A DNA stretch of 64,000 nt from Blastococcus sp. VKM Ac-2987 (GCF_026967805.1 NZ_JAPVBG010000002.1:324928-388927), one strand, 5' to 3'; counted from the stretch's first letter, positions 33,924 to 42,331 are shown. The notes: generated by a model from the letters alone, not told the origin. Numbers and translations are program-made.

Positions 33924-34591
33924 CGCGGCGGCAGCGCCAGCAGCGCGTCCACGACCTCGAGGATCGTCCCGCCGCTCACGTGCGGCTCGTCGTAGACCGC
34001 GGGGTACGTGCGCTCCGAGCGCGCGAACCACGCGCCGGTCAGCCCGGCCCGCTGCGCGCCGTGCACGTCCCAGCCGTGCGCCGCGACGAGCGCCAGCCGC
34101 TGCGGTTCGACGTCGCAGACCCCGGCCGCCCAGAGGTACACCTCGCGCGCCGGCTTCCAGGCCCGCACCACCTCGCTGGACAGCGAGCGCTCCACCAGCG
34201 CGCCGACCCCGCCGCGCTCGAGGGCGGCCTCCGCGACCCCGGGCGTCCCGTGGGTGAGCGTCACCACCCGGACGCCGGCCGTCGCCAGCCGGCGCAGCGC
34301 GGGCTCGACGTCGCCGTGCGGGAACGTCTCGGCGAACGCGTCGGCGACCTGCGACCGCTCCGCCTCCGACAGGTCGGTGACCTGGGCCAGCGCGGCGTCG
34401 AAGGTCGCCCGGAACGGGGCCCACGAGCCCACGGCCACGCCCGCGAACCCGGTCAGCAGGGTGCGGGCGAACACCGTCGCCAGCAGGGAGCCCGGTCGGC
34501 CGGTCTCCTCGAGGGCGGCGCGCACCGGGGAGAGGTCGAGCAGCGTCTCCATGACGTCGAAGGCCACCACGTCGGGCCGGGAACGGGTCAT
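33920..34591 (-). CDS. HAD-superfamily haloacid dehalogenase type II
   Basis: 223 residues, type II haloacid dehalogenase of the HAD superfamily. Motif I has the nucleophile in VVAFDVMETLLDL (Asp11 or nearby), motif II is LTHGTPG, the Lys is in VRAWKPAREVY, and motif IV is AAHGWDVHGAQRAGL, as in L-2-haloacid dehalogenases. Reaction by family: hydrolysis of 2-haloalkanoic acids; in actinobacteria many such proteins have other substrates. ATG at 34591. Coupled to the downstream alpha/beta hydrolase by a 4-base overlap; separated from DedA by only 4 bases. Confidence 0.85.
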   Translation of the reverse strand: MTRSRPDVVAFDVMETLLDLSPVRAALEETGRPGSLLATVFARTLLTGFAGVAVGSWAPFRATFDAALAQVTDLSEAERSQVADAFAETFPHGDVEPALRRLATAGVRVVTLTHGTPGVAEAALERGGVGALVERSLSSEVVRAWKPAREVYLWAAGVCDVEPQRLALVAAHGWDVHGAQRAGLTGAWFARSERTYPAVYDEPHVSGGTILEVVDALLALPPR

Positions 34592-34595
34592 CCCG

Positions 34596-35291
34596 TCATG
34601 CTGCCGGGCGGCCGGGCTCCTCGCCCGGCGTCACCGGGGTGGGCGGGACCGTCCCCGCCTGCCGGTGCCGGCGGACGTCGCGGACGCGCTTGAACACCAG
34701 GTAGCCGACCCCCAGCGCCACGGCGGCGATGATGGCGTAGTCGATGTACTTGAGGTTCTCCTCGATGAAGTTGCCGGCCAGCACCCCGAGGCTGACCAGC
34801 AGGGTGTTCCAGATCAGGCTGCCCGCGGCCGAGTAGACGATGAACTGCCAGAACGGCATCCGCACGACGCCGGCCGGCACCGAGATGAAGCTGCGCACGA
34901 TCGGCACCATCCGGCCGAAGAAGACCGCCGCCCGGCCGTGCCGGGCGAACCACTCGAAGGTCTTGTCGACGTCCTCGGTCTGCACCAGCGGGAGCCGGTC
35001 CAGGAACAGGTGCGACCGGCGCGGCCCCAGCGCCCGGCCGATGTAGTAGAAGAAGATCGCGCCCACCACCGAGCCGAGCGTCGCGAAGAGGATCACGGCC
35101 ACGGCGTTCATCTCGCCCTGCCGGATCAGCACGCCGGCCAGGCCGAGCACCGCCTCGCTGGGGATCGGCGGGATGACCGTCTCCAGCAGGATGCTCAATC
35201 CCACGCCGACGGGGCCGAGGGTCTCGACCAGGTCGAGCAGGAATCCGGTGATGCCACCCTCGTCGGAGGCTGCGGCGGCGAGGAGCGACAT
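34596..35291 (-). CDS. DedA-family membrane protein
   Basis: 231-residue DedA/SNARE-associated family protein, now regarded as an undecaprenyl-phosphate/phospholipid flippase-type family. Seen: ETVIPPIPSEAVLGLAGVL, GSVVGAIFFYYIGRALG, GRMVPIVRSFISVPAGVVRMPFWQF, all strongly typical, with several membrane helices and a basic C-terminal tail. Start: ATG at 35291 preceded by GTGGAGGCC. First of three same-strand genes (DedA, dehalogenase, hydrolase). Confidence 0.9.
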   Translation of the reverse strand: MSLLAAAASDEGGITGFLLDLVETLGPVGVGLSILLETVIPPIPSEAVLGLAGVLIRQGEMNAVAVILFATLGSVVGAIFFYYIGRALGPRRSHLFLDRLPLVQTEDVDKTFEWFARHGRAAVFFGRMVPIVRSFISVPAGVVRMPFWQFIVYSAAGSLIWNTLLVSLGVLAGNFIEENLKYIDYAIIAAVALGVGYLVFKRVRDVRRHRQAGTVPPTPVTPGEEPGRPAA

Positions 35292-35363
35292 GGCCTCCAC
35301 GGTATCGGCGCCCCCGGCCCGGCGCCGCGCCCCGGGGTGGGTGCGCGGCTAGGTTCGGTCCCC

Positions 35364-36662
35364 ATGCGGCAGCGCTTCACCGCCCGGGCCCTCGTCGTCG
35401 GCGACCGCGCGGGCACCGTCGTGCCCGACGGCGCCGTCGACGTGGTCGACGGCGAGATCACCTGGGCCGGACCGGTCGCCGAGGCCCCGCCGCCCGGCGA
35501 CGCCGACGTGGTGGCGCTGCCCGGCGTCCTCACCCCCGGCCTGGTCAACGCCCACTCGCACGCGGCGATGGTGCTGTTCCGCGGCCAGGGCGAGGGGCTG
35601 CCCCTGGACCGCTGGCTGCGCGAGGTCATGTGGCCGCGGGAGGGCCGGCTCACGCCGGAGGACGTCGAGGTGGCCATGACCGCCGCGTCGGCGGAGATGC
35701 TCGGCAACGGCATCACCACCAGCGTCGAGATGTACTTCCAGCCGGAACGGATCGCCGCCGCGGTCGGCACCACCGGTGCGCGCGCGGTCATCGCCACCCC
35801 GCTGCTGCCGCTGCCCGGGATGCCGCCGATGGCCGAGCAGCTCGACGCTGCCGTCGCCCTGGCCGAGGGGGCTCCGCGCGACGGCGCGGTCGAGTACGGC
35901 CTGGGGCCGCACGCGGCCTACACCGTCCCGCTGCCGGTGCTCGCCGATGCCGCCCGGGCCGCCCGCGAGCACGACCTGCTGCTGCACCTGCACGTCGCCG
36001 AGACCGCCACCGAGGGGGCGGACCTGCTCGCCGCGCACGGCCTCTCCGTGCCCGCGCTGCTGGCCTCCCACGACGTGCTGGGCGGCCGGGTGCTCGCCGC
36101 GCACTGCGTGCACCTGGACGACGGCGACCTGGACCTGTGGCGGGAGTACGACGTCGCCATCGCGCACTGCCCGGCCAGCAACGCCAAGCTGGCCAGCGGG
36201 GTGGCGCCGCTGCGGCCGATGCTCGACCTGGGCCTCCGGGTGGGCCTGGGCACCGACGGACCGGCCTCCAACGACTCCCTCGACCTGTTCGCCGACCTGC
36301 GGCTGGCCGCGGGCATGGCCCGGCTGCGCGAGCGGTCCGCGACGGCGCTCACCGCCGCCGAGGCGTTCTGGCTGGCCACCGGAGGCGCCGCCGACGCGAT
36401 CGGCCGGCCTGACCTCGGGCAGCTCGCCGTCGGCCGGCGGGCCGACCTGGTGCACGTCGACACCCGCGACCTGGCCTTCGAGCCGGTCGGCGACGCCGCC
36501 GACGTGCTCGCCCACCTGGTCTGGTCCGGCGCGGGGCGGCACGTGCGCGACGTGTGGGTCGGCGGGCGCCCGGTGGTGCGCGACGGCGCGTCCACGACGG
36601 TGGACGTCGCCGCGCTGCGGGCCGACGTCGCCGACCGCGCCGCCCGGCTCGCCAGGGGCTGA
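35364..36662 (+). CDS. Amidohydrolase, SAH/methylthioadenosine deaminase-like
   Basis: 432-residue metal-dependent amidohydrolase of the MtaD/SsnA/chlorohydrolase group. Metal motifs: NAHSHAAM (HxH) near residue 66, LHLHVAETATE (His), AHCVHLDDGDLDLWREY (His) and LGTDGPASNDSLD (Asp). The N-terminal and C-terminal small beta domain (LTPGLVNAHSH; VGRRADLVHVD) is complete. The closest functional class is deaminases of S-adenosylhomocysteine or 5'-methylthioadenosine, though guanine-deaminase or atrazine-type substrates cannot be excluded. ATG at 35364. Its link to methionine genes elsewhere in the window is speculative. Confidence 0.85.
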   Translation: MRQRFTARALVVGDRAGTVVPDGAVDVVDGEITWAGPVAEAPPPGDADVVALPGVLTPGLVNAHSHAAMVLFRGQGEGLPLDRWLREVMWPREGRLTPEDVEVAMTAASAEMLGNGITTSVEMYFQPERIAAAVGTTGARAVIATPLLPLPGMPPMAEQLDAAVALAEGAPRDGAVEYGLGPHAAYTVPLPVLADAARAAREHDLLLHLHVAETATEGADLLAAHGLSVPALLASHDVLGGRVLAAHCVHLDDGDLDLWREYDVAIAHCPASNAKLASGVAPLRPMLDLGLRVGLGTDGPASNDSLDLFADLRLAAGMARLRERSATALTAAEAFWLATGGAADAIGRPDLGQLAVGRRADLVHVDTRDLAFEPVGDAADVLAHLVWSGAGRHVRDVWVGGRPVVRDGASTTVDVAALRADVADRAARLARG

Positions 36663-36664
36663 GC

Positions 36665-37054
36665 TCACTGCTCGACCCTGGTCGGGCCAGGTCCCGCCCC
36701 GTCGAAGGGCATGCCCACCTGCGGCAATGCGGTGCAGCCCGCCGGCAGCCGCGCCCCCTCGTCCAGCGTCATCTGCGCCCGCACGCTGCCCGAGTCGTCG
36801 CCCGCGGCATCGCCGGGCCGGACGACGGTGACGTCGTGCCCGACACCGCGGGTCCAGCCGGGCACGTCGCCGCGCGGCGCCTGCTCGGCGTGGACGTGGC
36901 CGGAGGTGTCGGTGTGCCCCTGCAGCTCGGCCAGCACCGCCCCGGGCCCGTCGGCGCCCGCCGGCAGGCCGACCACGAGCCCGGCGACGGCCACCGCGCC
37001 GACCGCCGTCACCCCGGCGACCGTCCCCAGCGCCGCCTTCGTCCTGCTGACCAC
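36665..37054 (-). CDS. Hypothetical secreted or membrane-anchored protein
   Basis: 129 residues beginning at GTG 37054, preceded by GGAGGAGCGCAGG, a good ribosome site; a longer reading from 37171 lacks one. Residues 7-30 form a hydrophobic signal or anchor (GTVAGVTAVGAVAVAGLVVG). The rest is polar, acidic and Gly-rich with one Cys (LPAGCTALPQ), probably outside the membrane. No family recognised. It starts in the regulatory region of the divergent ArsR gene, so it could share control. Confidence 0.6.
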   Translation of the reverse strand: MVSRTKAALGTVAGVTAVGAVAVAGLVVGLPAGADGPGAVLAELQGHTDTSGHVHAEQAPRGDVPGWTRGVGHDVTVVRPGDAAGDDSGSVRAQMTLDEGARLPAGCTALPQVGMPFDGAGPGPTRVEQ

Positions 37055-37148
37055 CCTGCGCTCCTCCCGACGGGCCACCGGTGCGGTGGCCGGACGAGCG
37101 TCGGCCGTACCCCCGTCAGCGCGCGTCGGCCGCCGGGCGGACGCTTGG

Positions 37149-37164
37149 TCAACCGAATGGTTGA
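37149..37164. promoter_or_regulatory. Operator copy 1 upstream of ArsR-type gene
   Basis: TCAACCGAATGGTTGA, perfect 6-base arms TCAACC/GGTTGA around 4 bases. It overlaps a TTGACA -35-like hexamer at 37161-37166 (with TAGCGT 18 bases later). Together with the second copy 46 bases downstream it brackets the likely promoter of the ArsR/SRPBCC operon. Confidence 0.7.
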
Positions 37165-37194
37165 CAAGCATGGAGCCGACCCCCTAGCGTCTAC

Positions 37195-37210
37195 TCAACC
37201 GAAAGGTTGA
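37195..37210. promoter_or_regulatory. Operator copy 2 upstream of ArsR-type gene
   Basis: TCAACCGAAAGGTTGA, same arms as the first copy with one changed spacer base. It lies where transcription should begin and ends 17 bases before the regulator start; autorepression by the ArsR-type protein is the simplest reading. Confidence 0.7.
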
Positions 37211-37227
37211 GGAAGAGGAGGAACGTG

Positions 37228-37584
37228 GTGGCGGATCCGCTCTCCCGGGTGTTCTCGGCGCTGGCCGACCCCACCCGGCGGGACATCGTGGCGCGGCTCG
37301 CGGTCGGCGACGCCACGGTCAACGAGCTCGCCGCGCCGTACGACGTGACCGTCCAGGCCGTCTCCAAGCACCTGAAGGTGCTGGAGGAGGCCGGCCTGGT
37401 GAGCCGGAGCCGGGAGGCCCAGCGCCGCCCGGTGCACCTCGAGGCCGAGGTGTTCGACCTCATGACGAAGTGGATCGAGCGCTACCGGCGGCAGGCCGAG
37501 GAGCGCTACCGCCGTCTCGACGACGTCCTGCGCGACATGCCGGACGCCGGCCCCACCGCACCCACGGAAGGAAACCCGCCATGA
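37228..37584 (+). CDS. ArsR-family transcriptional regulator
   Basis: 118-residue winged-helix repressor. Seen: FSALADPTRRDIVARLA, then VNELAAPYDVTVQAVSKHLKVLEEAGLVSRSREA, the ArsR recognition helix (in parts). No metal-binding Cys is visible, as in the SdpR/YuzN group that pairs with SRPBCC proteins. GTG at 37228 lies 6 bases after AGGAGG; GTG 37225 and TTG 37207 are alternatives. Two identical-type palindromes precede it. The downstream SRPBCC gene overlaps by 4 bases, a very common actinobacterial pair. Confidence 0.88.
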   Translation: MADPLSRVFSALADPTRRDIVARLAVGDATVNELAAPYDVTVQAVSKHLKVLEEAGLVSRSREAQRRPVHLEAEVFDLMTKWIERYRRQAEERYRRLDDVLRDMPDAGPTAPTEGNPP

Positions 37585-38066
37585 CCACCTCCACCCGCGA
37601 GACCCGGATCGACGTCGACCCCGACGTCCCGCTCGTCCGCATCACCCGCGAGTTCGACGCCCCGCCCGAGAAGGTGTTCCGGGCGCACGTCGACCCCGAG
37701 CTGTTCGCCCGGTGGACCGGGCCGAAGGGCATGCAGGTCCGGATCGACCGCTTCGACTGCCGCACCGGCGGCTCCTACCGTTTCGTGATGTCGCAGGACG
37801 GCGAGGACTACGGCTTCAACGGCGTCTTCCACGAGGTGCGGACGAACGAGCTCATCGTCCAGACGTTCGCCTTCGAGGGCATGCCGGACGACGTCGCACT
37901 GGAGAAGATCGTCCTGGAGGACCTCGGGAACGGGCGCACCCGGCTCACCTCGACGTCCCTGGTCGACTCGTTCGAGGGCCGGGACGGCTTCGTCGCCAGC
38001 GGCATGGAGGTCGGCGTGAACGAGGGCTACGAGAAGCTCGACGCGCTCCTCGCCGGCGGGAGCTGA
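37581..38066 (+). CDS. SRPBCC (AHSA1-like) family protein
   Basis: 161-residue START/SRPBCC protein of the AHSA1/CalC type with a hydrophobic ligand pocket. Seen: ITREFDAPPEKVFRAHVDPELFARWTGP at the start of the fold (in parts), YRFVMSQDGEDYGFNGVFHEVR, and GMEVGVNEGYEKLDALL at the C-terminal helix. ATG at 37581 overlaps the ArsR stop (ATGA). It probably binds a small hydrophobic ligand in the same response controlled by ArsR. Its 3' end overlaps a minus-strand gene remnant by 40 bases. Confidence 0.88.
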   Translation: MTTSTRETRIDVDPDVPLVRITREFDAPPEKVFRAHVDPELFARWTGPKGMQVRIDRFDCRTGGSYRFVMSQDGEDYGFNGVFHEVRTNELIVQTFAFEGMPDDVALEKIVLEDLGNGRTRLTSTSLVDSFEGRDGFVASGMEVGVNEGYEKLDALLAGGS

Positions 38067-38380
38067 CTCACCCCCCGTGCGGCGCGGCGGTCCAGCTGCC
38101 ACCGGCGCAGCCGGACCGCCGCGCCCAGCAGGGCCCGGGCGGGCGGCGTGGCGAGCCGGCCGCAGGTCGCGGCGATCGCTGCGTTCCACGCCCCGTCGTT
38201 GAAGGTCGGGTACGCGTGGGTCGTGCCCGTGAGGTCGCCCGCCGTCAGCCCCTTGCGGACCGCGAGGGTGAGCTCGCCGAGGGTCTCGCCGGCCCGGGGC
38301 CCGACGACGGTCGCGCCGACGATCCCCGCCGTGCCGCCACCGACCACCAGCAGGTCCCAGACGTCCCGGGGCGCGGTCAT
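38027..38380 (-). pseudogene. Internally deleted flavin disulfide reductase (mercuric-reductase-like) remnant
   Basis: A 117-codon frame in which the first ~20 residues (WDLLVVGGGTAGIVG, the N-terminal FAD-binding Rossmann motif) join directly to the C-terminal dimerisation domain of pyridine-nucleotide disulfide oxidoreductases (GATVVGPRAGETLGELTLA, then THAYPTFNDGAWNAAI). A full member is about 470 residues, so roughly 350 residues, including the redox CxxxxC, the rest of the FAD site and the NAD(P) domain, are missing. The join lies about 38310-38323 and keeps the frame. ATG at 38380 overlaps the stop of the MBL gene. Almost certainly non-catalytic. Confidence 0.8.
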
Positions 38381-39192
38381 GCGCGCAGGCTGATCGTCTC
38401 GCCGCGGTGGGCCGGGCGCACGGTGCCCGGCAGCTCCCGGCGGGCCACCTCGGCGACGAACTCGCCCAGCGGGGACGCGAACACGCCGTAGTCGTCGTAG
38501 TGCACCGGCACGGTGACCGGCGGCTTGAGCAGCTCCACCAGGTCCGCGCCCTGGCGGCCGTCCATGGTCACGGTCAGCCCCAGCACCTTGGTCCCGCCGA
38601 GGTGCGGGACGACGACGTCGAGCGGGCCGCACCGCTCCAGCACCTCGCCCAGGAACGGCCGGTAGAGGGTGTCGCCGCTGATGTAGCCGCGCCAGCTCAC
38701 CTCGCCGTCGCGCAGCAGCTCCAGCACGCTGCCCATGACCTGGGGCAGCACGCGGGCCAGCGGGCCGGGGCCGTGCACGCCCGGCACGGAGGTGACCCGC
38801 AGCGTCTGCCCGCCGCGGGTGAACGCGTGCGTCTCCCAGGGGCGCAGGTCGGCGGTGGCGGTGAACCCGCGGTCGGCCAGGCAGGCCGCGGCCTCCGGCG
38901 TGGTGACCACCGGGGTCTCCTTCGCCAGCTGCTTCGTGGCGATGCGGTCCCAGTGGTCGCCGTGCATGTGCGACAGCAGGATCCCGTCCAGCTCGGGCAG
39001 CTGCGTCGGCTGCAGCGCCGGTTCGGTCAGCCGCTTGCTGCGCAGCCCGTAGCCCAGGTGCGCCCGCTGGCCCCGGTGCAGGAAGTTGGGGTCGGTCAGC
39101 AGGGTGAAGGCCCCGATCCGCAGCAGCATCGTCGCGTTGCCGCCGAAGGTCATCGTCACGTCGTCCACGGGCCGCCGCTCCAGGTCTGCCAT
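38377..39192 (-). CDS. Metallo-beta-lactamase fold hydrolase
   Basis: 271-residue MBL-fold hydrolase of the UlaG/RomA (lactonase or NAPE-PLD-like) type. Metal site HxHxDH is SHMHGDHWD near residue 75; further ligands are VHGPGP (His), SGDTLY (Asp) and PVHYDDYGVF (His). N-terminus DVTMTFGGNATMLLRIGAFTLLTDPNF is typical. Start: ATG at 39192; longer readings overlap the divergent tldD start. The stop overlaps the ATG of the reductase remnant, suggesting that the intact gene was once coupled to it. Confidence 0.88.
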   Translation of the reverse strand: MADLERRPVDDVTMTFGGNATMLLRIGAFTLLTDPNFLHRGQRAHLGYGLRSKRLTEPALQPTQLPELDGILLSHMHGDHWDRIATKQLAKETPVVTTPEAAACLADRGFTATADLRPWETHAFTRGGQTLRVTSVPGVHGPGPLARVLPQVMGSVLELLRDGEVSWRGYISGDTLYRPFLGEVLERCGPLDVVVPHLGGTKVLGLTVTMDGRQGADLVELLKPPVTVPVHYDDYGVFASPLGEFVAEVARRELPGTVRPAHRGETISLRA

Positions 39193-39255
39193 GCGCAGGC
39201 GATTACCCGTGCCGTACCGGCTCACCCCTGCCCGGGCGCTGGTAGACAGGGGGCC

Positions 39256-40770
39256 GTGCCAGCACCCCGCGCCATCGACGAGGCGTTCCTCGCGCTGCCG
39301 CTGTCCGCGCTCACCGACGCCGCGCTCACCCGGGCGGTCGACCTCGGCTGCGAGCACGCCGACCTCCGGGTCGAGCGCATCCGCACCCAGACGATCAGCC
39401 TCCGCGACGCCCGCCCCGAGGCGTTCACCGACGGCGAGGACCTGGGCCTGGCCGTCCGCGTGGTGCACGAGGGCACCTGGGGGTTCGCCGCCGGCGTCGT
39501 CCTCACCGCCGCCGAGGCCGTCCGCCTGGCCGAGGAAGCCGTGGCGGTGGCCCGGGTGGCCGCCGCGCTGAACTCCGACCGCATCGAGCTCGCCCCGGAG
39601 CCGGTGTACCCCGACGCCACCTACGTCTCCGCCTACGACGTCGACCCGTTCACCGTCCCGGACGCGGAGAAGTCCGCGCTGCTGACCGAGCTGTCCGAGC
39701 AGCTGCTCGCCGCCGACGGCGTGGAGCACGTGCAGGCCACCTGCATGCTGGTCAAGGAGCAGAAGTACTACGCCGACACCGCCGGCACCCGCACCCGCCA
39801 GCAGCGGGTGCGGATCCACCCCGACCTGACCGCGCTGACCGTCGACCGGGCCACCGGCTCGTTCGAGAGCATGCGCACGCTGGCCCCGCCGGCCGGCCGG
39901 GGCTGGGAGTACCTCACCGGGACCGGCTGGGACTGGCGTGCCGAGCTGGCCGAGATCCCCGAGCTGCTGAGGGAGAAGACCAAGGCGCCGTCCGTGCAGG
40001 CCGGGCGGTACGACCTGGTGATCGACCCGTCGAACCTCTGGCTGACCATCCACGAGTCCATCGGCCACGCCACCGAGCTCGACCGGGCGCTGGGCTACGA
40101 GGCCGCGTACGCCGGCACCTCGTTCGCCACCGTCGACAAGCTCGGCACGCTGCAGTACGGCTCGCCGCTGATGGACGTGACCGGTGACCGCACCGCCCTG
40201 CACGGGCTGTCCACCGTCGGCTGGGACGACGAGGGGGTCGCCGGCCAGCAGTGGGACATCGTCCGGGACGGCGTCCTCGTGGGCTACCAGGTGGACCGGA
40301 ACATGGCCCGGCGCCAGGGCATGGAGCGCTCCAACGGCTGCGCCTTCGCCGATTCGCCGGGCCACGTGCCGGTGCAGCGGATGGCCAACGTGTCGCTGCG
40401 CCCCAGCCCCGACGGCCCGTCGACGCAGGACATCATCTGCGGGGTCGAGCGCGGCATCTACGTCGTCGGCGACAAGAGCTGGTCGATCGACATGCAGCGG
40501 TACAACTTCCAGTTCACCGGCCAGCGGTTCTACAAGATCGAGGGCGGCCGGCTGGCCGGGCAGCTGCGCGACGTCGCGTACCAGGCCACGACGACGGACT
40601 TCTGGGGCTCGATGCGCGCCGTCGGCGGCCCGCAGACCTACGTCCTCGGCGGGGCGTTCAACTGCGGCAAGGCGCAGCCCGGCCAGACGGCGGCGGTCAG
40701 CCACGGCTGCCCGACGGCGCTGTTCGAGGACGTGTCGGTTCTGAACACCGTCGAGGAGGCCGGGCGATGA
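39256..40770 (+). CDS. tldD: TldD-family metalloprotease
   Basis: 504-residue TldD/PmbA-family metalloprotease. The zinc motif HExxxH is HESIGHATE near residue 268, with later Cys/His features (SHGCPTAL, SWSIDMQRYNF). TldD forms a heterodimer with TldE (PmbA) and degrades unfolded peptides; it also matures microcin B17 and digests CcdA in E. coli (family knowledge). GTG at 39256 is the start, 63 bases from the divergent MBL gene. Its partner gene follows after an unusual 154-base spacer. Confidence 0.9.
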   Translation: MPAPRAIDEAFLALPLSALTDAALTRAVDLGCEHADLRVERIRTQTISLRDARPEAFTDGEDLGLAVRVVHEGTWGFAAGVVLTAAEAVRLAEEAVAVARVAAALNSDRIELAPEPVYPDATYVSAYDVDPFTVPDAEKSALLTELSEQLLAADGVEHVQATCMLVKEQKYYADTAGTRTRQQRVRIHPDLTALTVDRATGSFESMRTLAPPAGRGWEYLTGTGWDWRAELAEIPELLREKTKAPSVQAGRYDLVIDPSNLWLTIHESIGHATELDRALGYEAAYAGTSFATVDKLGTLQYGSPLMDVTGDRTALHGLSTVGWDDEGVAGQQWDIVRDGVLVGYQVDRNMARRQGMERSNGCAFADSPGHVPVQRMANVSLRPSPDGPSTQDIICGVERGIYVVGDKSWSIDMQRYNFQFTGQRFYKIEGGRLAGQLRDVAYQATTTDFWGSMRAVGGPQTYVLGGAFNCGKAQPGQTAAVSHGCPTALFEDVSVLNTVEEAGR

Positions 40771-40918
40771 GGCCGAGGACGACGGTTGAGCGAGCATCGC
40801 AGGGAGATGCCCGAAGCCGACAGGGAGTGAGCATCGCAGCGAGCGCCAGCGAGCGAGGAGCGGAGCGACCGCGGAGGCGACGGGTGGCACAGACCGAGGA
40901 GCGGAACGAGACCGGAGT
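40771..40918 (+). repeat. 148-base insertion flanked by 10-base direct repeats between tldD and tldE
   Basis: The sequence CGGGCGATGA occurs at 40761-40770, ending the tldD stop, and again at 40919-40928, spanning the tldE start. The interval is purine-rich on the plus strand with internal repeats (GAGCATCGCAG at two places, many GAGCGAG units). Removing it would restore an ATGA overlap. It has no reading frame of note and no clear inverted ends, so it resembles a small mobile or repetitive element rather than a gene. Confidence 0.55.
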
Positions 40919-40924
40919 CGGGCG

Positions 40925-42331
40925 ATGACCCGCAAGCAGCGTCCGCAGGACGTCGTGGAGCAGGCGCTGGCCGCCTCCACGGCGGACGGGCAGATCACCT
41001 ACGTCGTCGAGGGGAGCGAGGCCAACCTGCGGTGGGCGGGCAACAGCCTCACCACCAACGGCGCCATGCGCTCGCGCCAGGTGGTCGTCGTCTCCTTCGT
41101 CGACGGCGCCGCCGGCACGGCGGTGGGCACGGTGACGCGGTCGGGGACGCCGGACGTCGCCGAGCTGGTCGCCGCCAGCGAGCAGGCCGCCCGCGCCGCC
41201 GGCCCGGCGGAGGACGCGATGCCGCTGATCGTCCCGGGTCCCGACGGCGGGGCGCCCCCGGGCACCGGCGACTGGGCGGCCGACCCGGCGGAGACCTCCA
41301 TCGACGTCTTCGCCGAGTTCGCCCCGGCGCTGGGCCAGGCGTTCGGCGAGGCGCGCGACCGCGACGAGCTGCTCTTCGGCTACGCCGAGCACTCGCTCAG
41401 CACCACCTACCTGGGCAGCTCGACCGGCCTGCGGCTGCGGCACGACCAGCCCACCGGGCGGGTCGAGCTCAACGGCAAGACGCCGGACTTCGGCCGCTCG
41501 GTGTGGGCGGGCACCGGCACCCGCGACTTCACCGACGTCTCGGTGGCCGGGCTGGCGGCGGACGTGCAGCGGAAGCTGGCCTGGTCGCGCCGCCGGGTGG
41601 ACCTCCCGGCCGGCCGCTACGAGACGCTGCTGCCGCCGTCCGCGGTCGCCGACCTGATGATCTACCTGTACTGGACGATGACGGCCCGGGACGCCGACGA
41701 GGGCCGCAACGTCTTCGCCCGGGCCGGTGGGGGCAACCGCACCGGGGAGCGGCTGGCCGGCCTGCCGCTGACCCTGCGCAGCGATCCGCACGCGCCCGGG
41801 CTGGAGGCGGCGCCGTTCCAGCTGGTCGGGGCCTCGTCGGGGTCGGCGTCGGTCTTCGACAACGGCATGGCCGCACCGGCGGTGGACTGGATCTCCGGCG
41901 GGGTGCTCATGAACCTGATCCGCCCGCGGGCCTGGGCCCTGCGGACGACGGCCCCGGCCACCGCCGCCGTCGACAACCTCGTCCTCGAGCAGCCGGGCGC
42001 GACCGCCACCCAGGCGGAGATGGTGGCCGCGACCGACCGCGGGCTGCTGCTGACCACGCTCTGGTACATCCGCGAGGTGGATCCGCAGACCCTGCTGCTC
42101 ACCGGTCTCACCCGGGACGGCGTCTTCCTGGTGGAGGGCGGCGAGGTGACCGGCGCGGTGAACAACTACCGGTTCAACGAGTCCCCGGTGGACCTGCTCG
42201 GCCGGGCGGTGCAGGCCGGTGCCACCGAGCGCACCCTGCCGCGCGAGTGGAACGACTGGTTCACCCGGACGGCCATGCCGACGCTGCGGGTGCCCGACTT
42301 CAACATGAGCAGCGTCAGCCCGGCGAGCTGA
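40925..42331 (+). CDS. tldE: TldE/PmbA-family protein
   Basis: 468-residue TldE (PmbA) subunit. The subunit lacks the HExxxH motif, as expected. Seen: ANLRWAGNSLTTNGAMRSRQV near the start, STGLRLRHDQPTGRVELNGK, and the C-terminal FRFNESPVDLL-type stretch (NNYRFNESPVDLLGRAVQAG), which are hallmark. ATG at 40925 is the start, with GGAG 7 bases upstream provided by the inserted spacer. It works with TldD as an obligate partner in peptide degradation. Confidence 0.9.
   Translation: MTRKQRPQDVVEQALAASTADGQITYVVEGSEANLRWAGNSLTTNGAMRSRQVVVVSFVDGAAGTAVGTVTRSGTPDVAELVAASEQAARAAGPAEDAMPLIVPGPDGGAPPGTGDWAADPAETSIDVFAEFAPALGQAFGEARDRDELLFGYAEHSLSTTYLGSSTGLRLRHDQPTGRVELNGKTPDFGRSVWAGTGTRDFTDVSVAGLAADVQRKLAWSRRRVDLPAGRYETLLPPSAVADLMIYLYWTMTARDADEGRNVFARAGGGNRTGERLAGLPLTLRSDPHAPGLEAAPFQLVGASSGSASVFDNGMAAPAVDWISGGVLMNLIRPRAWALRTTAPATAAVDNLVLEQPGATATQAEMVAATDRGLLLTTLWYIREVDPQTLLLTGLTRDGVFLVEGGEVTGAVNNYRFNESPVDLLGRAVQAGATERTLPREWNDWFTRTAMPTLRVPDFNMSSVSPAS

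Noticed and set aside
38377-40998. Extension of the MBL-fold gene far upstream across tldD
   Set aside because: The extra ~600 codons lie antisense to TldD and are low complexity; the MBL fold begins normally at ATG 39192.
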